DNA from: Burkholderiales bacterium
GTDB lineage: Bacteria > Pseudomonadota > Gammaproteobacteria > Burkholderiales > Casimicrobiaceae
DNA: 35,365 bases
Assembly (NCBI GenBank): GCA_020847675.1
Contig: JADLBN010000206.1
Location: 1-35,365, forward strand
Direction: 5' to 3'
In this document: in pieces, positions 7,665-18,528 of the stretch
How the letters are laid out: each line of letters opens with the position of its first letter
Numbering within the stretch: position 1 is the first letter of the stretch
The notes under the pieces: generated by a model
What the model was told of the DNA's origin: nothing
What the model saw: only the letters and a program-made list of their open reading frames with translations
Databases searched by the model: none
Translations under genes and position numbers: made by a program

Positions 7665-9518
7665 CTACGCCGGCCCGCAGAACATCACGTGGTTCGGGCC
7701 GCTGCCCTCGGCGATGTAGCCCTTCGCCACCATCTCGTCGCGCAGGGCGACGTCGGTCATGTAGCGGTGGTTGGTGTCGGGGCGGCGGTTCCAGACACGG
7801 TAGATCGGCACCGTGCCCGCCGGGCACGCGCCCGAGATCGGGTTGGGCAGCGCGAGGTGCATCACCGACGTCGATTCGAGGATGAACCACGTGTAGTAGG
7901 CGGCAACCTGCGAGCACTCGGGGTTCGAGGCGTAGAAGTGCGAGTCGGCCGGATGCGGCAGGTAGAAGCGGCAGATCGGCGCGTAGCCGGGCTGCGACAC
8001 CGAGTGCGCCTTGAACGTCCGGCCGGTGCGGACCCACCCGGGGAAGAGGCCCGAATCGAGCGCGGCGACTTCGTCGGGCGCCATGGTCATGAAATAGTGG
8101 TCGGACTCCTCCCGGTAGAACTCCACCACCGTGCCCGGCTGGGCAACCACAGGTTCCTTGGACGGCAGCGGCGCGTCGCCCGTGCCCTTCAGCGGCACGG
8201 AGATCGAACGCCCGTCGGTCGTGGAGATGAAGAGCTGCGTGCCGCGGCTCCCGGTGGCGGCCGGGCGGAAGCCGATGTCGGCCGTGCAGTTTCCGCCGGC
8301 TTCGATCACCACCCCGGGGTTGCACACTCCCGATCGGCTGAACTCGTTGGCCTGGGCCCCCTGGAACTGGAGGGTGCCGAGCGTCAGGCTCGATGCGCCT
8401 TTGTTGTTCAACTTGATCCGCTGCGTCGAGGCCGAGGTCTGGATCGGAATCAGGCCGAACTCGACGCTGCCGGGATTCGAAGCGAGCGTCGCCTGCGGAG
8501 ATCCGGTCGATGCGCCGACGAGCTTGATGCGGTAAGGGCTCGACTCGCCGGTTTCGATGGTGACGAAGCCGCTCTGGTCCCCGGCCGTCGCCGGCGCGAA
8601 GGTGACCTGCATCGTGCAACTCGCGCCAGGGCCAACCGTGGTCCCCGCGCCGCAGCCCGAAGTCTGGTAGGCGCCAGGCGTCGCGGAGACCGACGCGATC
8701 GTCACCGACGCGTTGCCGCTGTTGCCGACCTGGAAGGTCTTCTGCGACGAACTGCCCGTGGGCTGGCTGCCGAAGTCGAGAACCGGCGGCGTGCTGCACA
8801 GCGTGCCTGCGCTGACGCCGGGCGGCGGACCGTACAGGCACTGGCAGGCCCGCGCGTCGTCGGGCGTGAGCGTGCCGACCGCGTTGTAGTCCGAGTACGG
8901 GGGGCCGGACATCAGCGTCCCGTTGAGCTGCGAGTGGTTGATCCCGAGCAGGTGTCCGAACTCGTGCAGCAGGAGCCGCGAGAAGAAGTCGCTGGTCGTG
9001 ACCTTGACCGGGTCGATCACGATGTCCGCGTCGACGATCGGCGCGAACCCTCCGCCGTCGGAAAAACCCGGATACCCGACCGTGTAGCCCGAGATGCCCG
9101 CGGGCGTCGACTTCCAGCCCAGCACGTTGACGAGGTCCGGCTGCGGACCGTTCTCCCCGTCGCCGACCGTGTTCTCGGGGGCGAACGACGTCGGGCCGGC
9201 GTAGGCCGCGTGGATGTTGCACACCGAGGTCCAGGTGGCGATCACCTGCTGCATCTGGCTCGTCACCGTCGACGCGTTCGAGAACAGCGCGGGCGCTCCC
9301 GACGCGTTGTAGTTCCACAGGACCGTCGCCGGCCACGCCGCTATCGGGTCAAACAGGAAGCGGAACTTCGCATCCTCGCCCGAGGCTCCCGGGGGTGCCG
9401 CCACCGCAACGTCGTGCTGCTGCGCGCCGGCGACCGCAGGTACGCCGAGGCACGCGGCCAGCGCGATCGCCACGATCGCCGCGGACAGGCCCCTTCGGCA
9501 TGAGGAAGTTGCGGGCAT
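7665..9518 (-). CDS. secreted matrixin-like zinc metalloprotease with choice-of-anchor D repeats and DUF5648 domain
   Basis: Modular exported protein of about 617 residues. A signal peptide follows the ATG at 9518 (hydrophobic core AAIVAIALAACLGVPAVAGA). A zinc metalloprotease domain spans roughly residues 45-245 with the metzincin motif HEFGHLLGINH at 185-195: three zinc histidines and catalytic Glu186. Then come two Ig-like choice-of-anchor D/ASPM-SPD-2-Hydin-like repeats (around LDFGSQPTG and VEFGLIPIQT, each with a paired-cysteine loop). The C-terminal DUF5648-type region has repeated DHYFMTM / SHFYASN / NHRYMTD units. The open frame extends to 9686, but the upstream residues are not signal-like. 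There is no strong ribosome-binding site, so the start is likely rather than certain. The substrate is unknown. Confidence 0.85.
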   Translation of the reverse strand: MPATSSCRRGLSAAIVAIALAACLGVPAVAGAQQHDVAVAAPPGASGEDAKFRFLFDPIAAWPATVLWNYNASGAPALFSNASTVTSQMQQVIATWTSVCNIHAAYAGPTSFAPENTVGDGENGPQPDLVNVLGWKSTPAGISGYTVGYPGFSDGGGFAPIVDADIVIDPVKVTTSDFFSRLLLHEFGHLLGINHSQLNGTLMSGPPYSDYNAVGTLTPDDARACQCLYGPPPGVSAGTLCSTPPVLDFGSQPTGSSSQKTFQVGNSGNASVTIASVSATPGAYQTSGCGAGTTVGPGASCTMQVTFAPATAGDQSGFVTIETGESSPYRIKLVGASTGSPQATLASNPGSVEFGLIPIQTSASTQRIKLNNKGASSLTLGTLQFQGAQANEFSRSGVCNPGVVIEAGGNCTADIGFRPAATGSRGTQLFISTTDGRSISVPLKGTGDAPLPSKEPVVAQPGTVVEFYREESDHYFMTMAPDEVAALDSGLFPGWVRTGRTFKAHSVSQPGYAPICRFYLPHPADSHFYASNPECSQVAAYYTWFILESTSVMHLALPNPISGACPAGTVPIYRVWNRRPDTNHRYMTDVALRDEMVAKGYIAEGSGPNHVMFCGPA

Positions 9519-9790
9519 GGACGGGTAGGAACGGCGCCGTTGAGGAGCCGAAAATACCACGACGCCCGGAGCGCGGTGCCGGACGGCGGCTGACACGGAC
9601 GGGCGAATCTTCGCCTCCGCGGGCACGGGCGGTTCGTCCGTTGCGTCGACCGGCGGATCCCGCGTTCCGGTTTCCGGCAGGTTCATGACGATGTCATTAT
9701 GCGCGGCCTGCCAGCGGGGTTCGCGTTCGCGGGATCACCCGATGCGAAGGCTCGGGGTATGCTGCCCGCGCCCGAGACCGCTCCCTCGCC

Positions 9791-10762
9791 ATGGCTGCCG
9801 ACCGCTTCGAACCGCACTATCCCCGCGACCTCGCCGGCTACGGCGAGGACCCTCCGCACGCGCGCTGGCCGGGAGGCGCGCGGATCGCCGTGCAGTTCGT
9901 CCTCAACTACGAGGAAGGCGCCGAGAACTCGGTGCTGCACGGCGACGAGGCGTCCGAGACCTTCCTCTCCGAGATCGTCGGCGCGCAGGCTTTCCGCGCA
10001 CGCCACCTGTCGATGGAGTCGCTCTACGAATACGGCTCGCGGGCGGGGGTCTGGCGGCTCCTGCGGCTGTTCCGCGAACGGGGCATTCCGCTCACGGTGT
10101 TCGGCGTCGGCATGGCGATGCTGCGCCACCCGCGCGCGGTCGAGGCGTTCCTGCGCGACGGCCACGAGATCGCGAGCCACGGCTGGCGCTGGGTGAGCTA
10201 CCAGTCGCTCCCCGAGGCGGTCGAGCGCGAGCACCTCGAACGCGCGGTCGAGGCCTGCGTGAAACTCACCGGACGGCCGCCCGAAGGCTGGTACACCGGC
10301 CGCGACAGCCCCAACACGCGCCGCCTCGTGGTCGAGCACGGGGGCTTCGCCTACGACGCCGACAGCTACGCCGACGACCTGCCCTGCTGGACCGAGGTCG
10401 AGTGCTCGCGCGGACGGGTGCCCCACCTCGTCGTGCCCTACACGCTCGACACCAACGACATGCGCTTCGCGACGCCGCAGGGCTTCAACAGCGGCGAGCA
10501 GTTCTTCGCCTACCTGCGCGACGCGTTCGACATCCTCTACGCGGAAGGCGATCCTGCGGGGCTCGACCGTCCGAAGATGCTGTCGGTGGGATTGCACTGC
10601 CGCATCGCCGGGCGCCCGGCGCGGCTCGCGGCGCTCGCGAGGTTCATCGACCACGCCCGCGCGCGCGACGGCGTCTGGTTCGCCCGCCGCATCGACCTCG
10701 CGCGGCACTGGATCGCCCACCACCCTCACCGTCCAGCGGACTTGGGGAGAAGCTCCGCGTAG
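9791..10762 (+). CDS. puuE: PuuE-type allantoinase / urate catabolism polysaccharide-deacetylase-fold protein
   Basis: Metal-independent allantoinase-type protein of the polysaccharide deacetylase superfamily, 323 residues. It should open the hydantoin ring of allantoin to allantoate in purine catabolism. PuuE hallmarks are RDLAGYGEDPPHARWPGGARIAVQFVLNYEEGAE near the N-terminus, SMESLYEYGSRAGVWRLLRLF, GHEIASHGWRW (NodB-like histidines), and YTGRDSPNTRRLVVEHGGFAYDADSYADDLP. LPCW and VPYTLDTNDMRF follow. No other purine genes (uraD, uricase, allantoicase) lie in the window, so it stands alone here. A TATGCT about 30 bases upstream may be its -10 box. Confidence 0.93.
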   Translation: MAADRFEPHYPRDLAGYGEDPPHARWPGGARIAVQFVLNYEEGAENSVLHGDEASETFLSEIVGAQAFRARHLSMESLYEYGSRAGVWRLLRLFRERGIPLTVFGVGMAMLRHPRAVEAFLRDGHEIASHGWRWVSYQSLPEAVEREHLERAVEACVKLTGRPPEGWYTGRDSPNTRRLVVEHGGFAYDADSYADDLPCWTEVECSRGRVPHLVVPYTLDTNDMRFATPQGFNSGEQFFAYLRDAFDILYAEGDPAGLDRPKMLSVGLHCRIAGRPARLAALARFIDHARARDGVWFARRIDLARHWIAHHPHRPADLGRSSA

Positions 10763-10826
10763 CCCTCTCGCGCACCTTGGGCTCAGCGCCGGTTGAGGAC
10801 GAGTTCGGGTCCAAGCTCGAAGGCGA

Positions 10827-10941
10827 AATCGGGGTCGGGAATTCGGGGTCAGGAATTCGGGGTCAGACCCGCATTTCCGGCTGTTCGGCTCGATTCGTCT
10901 TTCCACATCGCGCTGGAAATGCGGGTCTGACCCCGAATTCC
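10827..10941. repeat. REP-like palindromic element with perfect 27-bp inverted repeat and tandem repeats
   Basis: The arms at 10852-10878 and 10915-10941 are perfect 27-base reverse complements separated by 36 bases, built around GGGGTCAGACCC. Immediately left of the first arm the sequence TCGGGGTC recurs about every 14 bases (10827-10867), so the left arm is the last of three degenerate tandem copies. The element fills the gap between puuE and the histidine kinase. It shares its core with the hairpin at 15517-15579. No transposase is adjacent. It could act as a REP/MITE-like element or as a transcription-attenuating structure. Confidence 0.85.
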
Positions 10942-11043
10942 CACCTCGAATCGCCACCGGTGGGCGACGCTTCACCGCGCGGCCAGCCGATCTGCGATGA
11001 TGGCGCGCGGGTCCGGGGAGCGGCCCGCCAGGGGACTGTCCCG

Positions 11044-13938
<2,895 letters not shown>

Positions 13939-13984
13939 GCGCCGCGCGCTCCGCCGCCGTATTCCCGCTCCGGGAGGCCCGTCC

Positions 13985-14359
13985 GTGAAGACCATCCTGA
14001 TCGTCGAGGACAACGAGAAGAACATGAAGCTCGTGCGCGACGTGCTGCAGGCGAAGGGCTACGCGACGATCGAAGCCGAGACCGGCGAGGTCGGCGTCCG
14101 TCTGGCGAAGGAGCGCACGCCGGCGCTGGTGCTGATGGACATCCAGCTCCCCGGCATCGACGGCATCGAGGCGTTGAAGCGCCTGCGTGCGGACCCGGCG
14201 ACCGCGGCGATTCCCGTCATCGCGGTGACGGCATCGGTGATGGCTTCCGACCGGCGCAGCATCGTCGACGCCGGTTTCGACGGTTACGTCGCGAAACCGA
14301 TCAACCTGCGGGAATTCCTCGACGCGGTGGCGAGTGCCGTGGGCGGCAGGGAGGGCTGA
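13985..14359 (+). CDS. DivK-like single-domain response regulator
   Basis: Stand-alone receiver domain, 124 residues, starting at GTG 13985 behind GGGAGG. The acidic pocket is in LIVEDNEKN and the phospho-acceptor is Asp52 in LMDIQLPG. The switch threonine is in VIAVTAS and the conserved lysine in VAKPIN. It has no output domain, so it passes or buffers phosphate, as DivK/CheY-like proteins do. It sits 46 bases after the kinase gene and two bases before the receiver-cyclase gene, so all three are almost certainly one transcript. Confidence 0.95.
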   Translation: MKTILIVEDNEKNMKLVRDVLQAKGYATIEAETGEVGVRLAKERTPALVLMDIQLPGIDGIEALKRLRADPATAAIPVIAVTASVMASDRRSIVDAGFDGYVAKPINLREFLDAVASAVGGREG

Positions 14360-14361
14360 CG

Positions 14362-15504
14362 GTGGCCGGTCTTGGCGCGACGCAGGACGGCAGCACGGCG
14401 GCAGTGCCCGCGCGCGTGCTCGTCGTCGACGACACGCCGCAGAACGTGAGACTCCTCGCCGACATCCTCGGCGCGAAGGGTTTCGTCGCGATCACCGCGG
14501 GCTCGGGCGAGGAAGGCCTCGCGAAGCTCGCCGCCGAGAAGCCGGACCTCGTGCTGCTCGACGTGATGATGCCGGGGATCTCCGGCTACGAAGTCTGTCG
14601 TCGAATCCGCGCGGATCCGGCGACCGCCCTGCTCCCGGTGGTGCTGGTCACCTCGCTCGATCCGCGCGAAGAGCGCGTGAAGGGCATCGAGGCCGGCGCG
14701 GACGACTTCCTGCCGAAGCCGATCCAGCAGGCCGAGCTCCTCGCGCGCGTGCGCTCGCTGCTCCGCATCAAGACGCTGCAGGACGAAGTCGCGCGGCAGG
14801 CGGCGTCGCTGCGCGATTGGAACGCGACCCTCGAGTCGCGCGTCGAGGCGGCATCTGCCGAGATCGCGCGCCTGGGGCGCTTGCGCCAGTTCTTCTCCGC
14901 GCCGGTCGCCGACGCGATCGTGTCCGCGGGCGAAGCCTCGCTGCTCGCACCGCACCGGCGCGAGGTGTGCTGCGTGTTCATCGACCTGCGCGGGTTCACC
15001 GCGTTCACCGACTCCGCGGAACCCGAAGAGGTGATCGCGATGCTCGCCGAGTTCCACGCCGCGATGGGACCGCCGATCGCGGCGCACGGGGGCACGGTGC
15101 CGCACTTCACCGGCGACGGTATGCTGATCTTCTTCAACGACCCGATTCCGATGCCGGACATGGGTGCGCGTGCGGCGCGCATGGCGCTGGAGATGCAGGC
15201 CCGCTTCGCGCCGCTTCACGAGATCTGGCGCGGCCTCGGCCCCGAGCTCGGCCTCGGCATCGGCATCGCCCGCGGCTATGCGACGCTCGGAGCGATGGGC
15301 TACGAGGGCCGCTTCGACTACACGGTGATCGGTGGCGTCGTGAACCTCGCCGCCCGCCTGTGCGGCGAGGCCCGCGGCGGCCAGATCCTCGTCGACCGGC
15401 GCGCACACGCGGGGCTGGAGCCGGAGTTCGCTTTCGAGGCGGTCGAGCCGCTGATGCTCAAGGGCTACGACAGGCCGGTGGCGGCGTTCCTGCTCACCGG
15501 CTGA
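14362..15504 (+). CDS. response regulator with class III adenylate/guanylate cyclase output
   Basis: Two-domain protein of 380 residues. The N-terminal receiver (about 18-135) has VLVVDDTPQN, phospho-acceptor Asp67 in LLDVMMPG, and PKPIQQAELLARV. A coiled-coil linker (about 140-185) leads to a class III nucleotide cyclase domain (about 200-380). Both metal-binding aspartates are present, Asp208 in FIDLRGFTAF and Asp252 in FTGDGML. The transition-state pair Asn328/Arg332 lies in VVNLAARL, after DYTVIGG. The enzyme should therefore be catalytically competent and make cAMP (or less likely cGMP) under phosphorylation control by the upstream kinase. It starts with GTG two bases after the DivK-like gene. 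Confidence 0.94.
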   Translation: MAGLGATQDGSTAAVPARVLVVDDTPQNVRLLADILGAKGFVAITAGSGEEGLAKLAAEKPDLVLLDVMMPGISGYEVCRRIRADPATALLPVVLVTSLDPREERVKGIEAGADDFLPKPIQQAELLARVRSLLRIKTLQDEVARQAASLRDWNATLESRVEAASAEIARLGRLRQFFSAPVADAIVSAGEASLLAPHRREVCCVFIDLRGFTAFTDSAEPEEVIAMLAEFHAAMGPPIAAHGGTVPHFTGDGMLIFFNDPIPMPDMGARAARMALEMQARFAPLHEIWRGLGPELGLGIGIARGYATLGAMGYEGRFDYTVIGGVVNLAARLCGEARGGQILVDRRAHAGLEPEFAFEAVEPLMLKGYDRPVAAFLLTG

Positions 15505-15516
15505 CCTCCGGTCCCA

Positions 15517-15579
15517 CGATTTGGGGACAGACCCCGATTCTGGGCTATTGCCCGAAATCGGGGTCTGTCCCCTAAATCG
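15517..15579. repeat. REP-like long hairpin between convergent operons
   Basis: Nearly continuous hairpin. The left arm at 15517-15540 and right arm at 15554-15579 pair around GGGGACAGACCCCGA with two small indels, and GGGC-TATT-GCCC closes the tip with a 4-base loop. It lies between the 3' ends of the cyclase gene and korB, so it could act as a bidirectional terminator. It shares the GGGG(A/T)CAGACCC core with the element at 10827-10941, which points to a dispersed palindromic family rather than a one-off terminator. Confidence 0.8.
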
Positions 15580-15584
15580 CGGGG

Positions 15585-16640
15585 TCAGCGCAGCGACGCG
15601 TTGATGCCGGCGAGCGCCGCGGAGCCGGGCACGAGTTCGGCGTCGGGAAGCTGGTTGAGCGGCGCGTCCACGGTCTGGAGCGCGTCGTGCATGTCGCTCG
15701 CGTTCTCGGCGACGTAGAGGAGCCCGGTGACGACGACCCCTCTCGCGCGATGCGATTCGAGGTAGGCCATCGCGCCGACCTTGTCGGACGGGTCGTACTC
15801 CGCGTCGAGACGCTTGAGGCGCATCGTGCTGCCGTCGTGCATCACGATGTCGCGCGTCTCGCCGGGCGCCTGCGACGTCGTGATCGGCGCACGCTCCGGC
15901 ATGAAGTCGAGGCGGTTCACCGCCTCGTTGTGCGCGCGGACGTAGTCGTAGCTCTTGGTCGAGCCCGGGTGGTTGTTGAACGCGACGCACGGCGACACGA
16001 CGTCGATGAGCGCAGCGCCCTTGTGCCTCACGGCGCCGACGATGAGCGGCACGAGCTGGTCCTTGTCGCCCGAGAAGCCACGCGCGACGTAGCTCGCGCC
16101 GAGCGTCAGCGCCATCATCACGAGGTCGATCGGCTCGTCGTCGTTGGCGGCGCCGCGCTTGCTGCGGCTGCCCTTGTCCGCGGTCGCCGAGAACTGCCCC
16201 TTGGTGAGTCCGTAGACGCCGTTGTTCTCGACCAGGTAGGTCATGTCGACGTTGCGGCGCATCAGGTGCGCGAACTGCCCGAGCCCGATCGACGCCGAAT
16301 CGCCGTCGCCCGACACGCCGAGGTAGAGCAGGCTTCGATTGGCGAGATTCGCGCCGGTCAGCACCGAGGGCATGCGCCCGTGCACCGTGTTGAAGCCGTG
16401 CGACTGGCCGAGGAAGTAGGTCGGCGTCTTCGACGAGCAGCCGATGCCCGAGAGCTTTGCGACACGGTGCGGCGGCACCGCGAGCTCGAAGAACGCCTGG
16501 ATGACCGCCGCCGAGATCGAGTCGTGCCCGCAGCCGGCACACAGCGTCGACACCGGTCCCTCGTAGTCGCGGCGGGTGAAACCCAGCGCGTTCACCGGCA
16601 GCGACGGGTGGTGGATCTTCGGCTTGGCGAGGAAGGTCAT
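15585..16640 (-). CDS. korB: 2-oxoacid:acceptor oxidoreductase, beta (TPP-binding) subunit, KorB-like
   Basis: Thiamine-diphosphate-binding beta subunit of about 351 residues. With the alpha subunit it decarboxylates a 2-oxoacid, most likely 2-oxoglutarate, to the acyl-CoA and passes electrons to ferredoxin or a flavoprotein. STLCAGCGHDSIS begins the iron-sulfur/TPP region. IGCSSKTPTYFLGQSHGFNTVHGRMP and GVSGDGDSASIGLGQF hold the TPP-Mg motif, followed by the NN-containing VENNGVYGLTKGQFS, all close to KorB. SPCVAFNNH follows. It begins 40 bases after the alpha gene. The frame is open to 16709, but family proteins start near MTFLAKPKIHHPS. Exact substrate is inferred from resemblance, not proven. 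Confidence 0.88.
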   Translation of the reverse strand: MTFLAKPKIHHPSLPVNALGFTRRDYEGPVSTLCAGCGHDSISAAVIQAFFELAVPPHRVAKLSGIGCSSKTPTYFLGQSHGFNTVHGRMPSVLTGANLANRSLLYLGVSGDGDSASIGLGQFAHLMRRNVDMTYLVENNGVYGLTKGQFSATADKGSRSKRGAANDDEPIDLVMMALTLGASYVARGFSGDKDQLVPLIVGAVRHKGAALIDVVSPCVAFNNHPGSTKSYDYVRAHNEAVNRLDFMPERAPITTSQAPGETRDIVMHDGSTMRLKRLDAEYDPSDKVGAMAYLESHRARGVVVTGLLYVAENASDMHDALQTVDAPLNQLPDAELVPGSAALAGINASLR

Positions 16641-16680
16641 GGGGCGAGAGGCGGCGATGGGCGGTGGGCGATGGACAAAT

Positions 16681-18528
16681 CTAGTCGGCGGCGACCGCGG
16701 GCCTGCCACGCACGAGCCCGAGTGCGCGCGCCTTCTCGCCGATCTCGCTCTCGATGTGGCGTGCGGTGAGCGGATTGCCGTCGTAGTGCAGGACCGGGAT
16801 CAGCTTGTCGGGCGCGATGCCGCACTCGTTCAGGAGAAGCGCGCGCAGCTGCGCGTCGCGGTTCTGCTCGACCACGAACACGTGATCGTGCGCCGCGATG
16901 AATTCGGGGATCGCATCGGCGAACGGGAACGCGCGGATGCGCATGCGATCGAGATGGACGCCCTGGTCGGCGAGGACGGCAAGCGACTCCGCCATCGGCG
17001 CCCCGGTCGATCCGTACCAGACCACGGCCGCGCGGGCGGGCTGCGTCGCGGTCTCGATCACCGGCCCGGGCACCAGCGACTTGGCGGTCTCGAACTTGCG
17101 CAAGAGCCGCTGCATGTTGTCGACGTACGCCGGTCCCTCCTCGGTGTAGCGCGCGTAGCGGTCCTTCGAGGTGCCGCGCGTGAAGTACGCGCCGCGCCGC
17201 GGGTGCGTGCCGGGAACCGTGCGGAACGGGATCCCGTCGCCATCGACGTCGAGGTAGCGGCCGAAATCGCGCCCGGCTTCGAGCTCCTCCGCCGTCATCA
17301 GCTTGCCGCGGTCGAGCGTGCGCGAATCGTCCCATCGGAACGGCTCGGTGAGCCAGTCCTGCATCCCGATGTCGAGGTCGAGCATCACGAACACCGGCGT
17401 CTGCAGCCGGTCCGCTAGGTCGAACGCGAGCGCTCCCATCTCGAAGGCCTCGGTCGGGTCCTCGGGGAAGAGCAGCGGATGCTTGGTGTCGCCGTGCGAC
17501 GCGTAGGCCGCCGACAGCACGTCCGCCTGCTGGGTCTTGGTCGGCATCCCGGTCGACGGACTGCCGCGCTGCACGTCGAAGAGCACCGCCGGGATCTCGG
17601 CGAAGTACGCGAGCCCGATGAACTCCTGCATGAGCGAAATGCCGGGGCCCGACGTCGCGGTGAACGCGCGCGCGCCGTTCCAGCCCGCGCCCACCACCAT
17701 GCCGATCGACGCGAGTTCGTCCTCGGCCTGCACGATCGCGTAGCGGTGCCTGCCGGTCGCCTTGTCGACGCGGAGCTTGCGGCAGTAGCGCTGGAACGCC
17801 TCGGCGAGCGACGTCGACGGGGTGATCGGGTACCAGGCGCAGACGGTGGCTCCGCCGTAGACCGCGCCGAGAGCGGCTGCGCTGTTGCCGTCGACGAAGA
17901 TCCGGTCGCCGACGCGGTCGCGGCGCTCGACCCTGAGTCCCAGCGGTGCAAGGTGCTCGCTCGACCAGTCGTAGCCCAGCCGGAACGCCTTGCGGTTCGC
18001 GTCGAGCAGCGGCGCCTTGCCCTTGTACTGCTCGGAGAGCATCGACTCGACCACCTCGGCCTCGATCGACAGGAGGTGCGAGAGGCTGCCGAGATACGCG
18101 ATGTTCTTGAACAGCTGCCGCTGGCGCGGATCGGCGAAGGCCTCCTGGCACAGGTGCGTGAGCGGGACGCCGATCGCCGTCACGTCGGCGCGCGCGCGAC
18201 CGGCCGCGAGCGGCCGGGTCGCGTCGTAGAGCAGGTAGCCGCCCGGCTCGATCTCGGTGACGTCGGCCTTCCAGGTCTCCGGATTCATCGCGACCATCAG
18301 GTCGACGCCGCCGCGGCGGCCGCGCCAGCCCGCCTCGACGATCCGGACCTCGTACCACGTCGGCATCCCCTGGATGTTCGACGGGAAGATGTTGCGCGCG
18401 GCGACCGGCACGCCCATGCGCAGGATCGCCTTCGCGAACAGCGCGTTCGCCGACGCGGAGCCGGAGCCGTTGACGTTGGCGAACTTGACGACGAAGTCGT
18501 TGGTGCGCGCGAGCCCCCGCATCGTCAT
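16681..18528 (-). CDS. korA: 2-oxoacid:acceptor oxidoreductase, fused gamma-alpha subunit, KorA-like
   Basis: Fused gamma and alpha domains, 615 residues. The N-terminal gamma domain (to about 190) begins VVKFANVNGSGSASANALFAKAILRMG. The alpha domain carries the pyrimidine-binding CAWYPITPSTSLAEAF, ATSGPGISLMQEFIGLAYFAEIPAVLFDVQRGSPSTGMPTKTQQADV, and VFVMLDLDIGMQ. The C-terminal transketolase-like part has AVVWYGSTGAP and FVVEQNRDAQLRALL. The gamma-alpha fusion is usual for bacterial KorA. The start ATG overlaps the stop of the upstream flavoprotein gene (ATGA), so the two are translationally coupled. Confidence 0.9.
   Translation of the reverse strand: MTMRGLARTNDFVVKFANVNGSGSASANALFAKAILRMGVPVAARNIFPSNIQGMPTWYEVRIVEAGWRGRRGGVDLMVAMNPETWKADVTEIEPGGYLLYDATRPLAAGRARADVTAIGVPLTHLCQEAFADPRQRQLFKNIAYLGSLSHLLSIEAEVVESMLSEQYKGKAPLLDANRKAFRLGYDWSSEHLAPLGLRVERRDRVGDRIFVDGNSAAALGAVYGGATVCAWYPITPSTSLAEAFQRYCRKLRVDKATGRHRYAIVQAEDELASIGMVVGAGWNGARAFTATSGPGISLMQEFIGLAYFAEIPAVLFDVQRGSPSTGMPTKTQQADVLSAAYASHGDTKHPLLFPEDPTEAFEMGALAFDLADRLQTPVFVMLDLDIGMQDWLTEPFRWDDSRTLDRGKLMTAEELEAGRDFGRYLDVDGDGIPFRTVPGTHPRRGAYFTRGTSKDRYARYTEEGPAYVDNMQRLLRKFETAKSLVPGPVIETATQPARAAVVWYGSTGAPMAESLAVLADQGVHLDRMRIRAFPFADAIPEFIAAHDHVFVVEQNRDAQLRALLLNECGIAPDKLIPVLHYDGNPLTARHIESEIGEKARALGLVRGRPAVAAD

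Noticed and set aside
14284-16542. 752-residue minus-strand frame spanning the response regulators and korB
   Set aside because: It is antisense to the two receiver genes and out of frame with korB; its composition is shadow-like.
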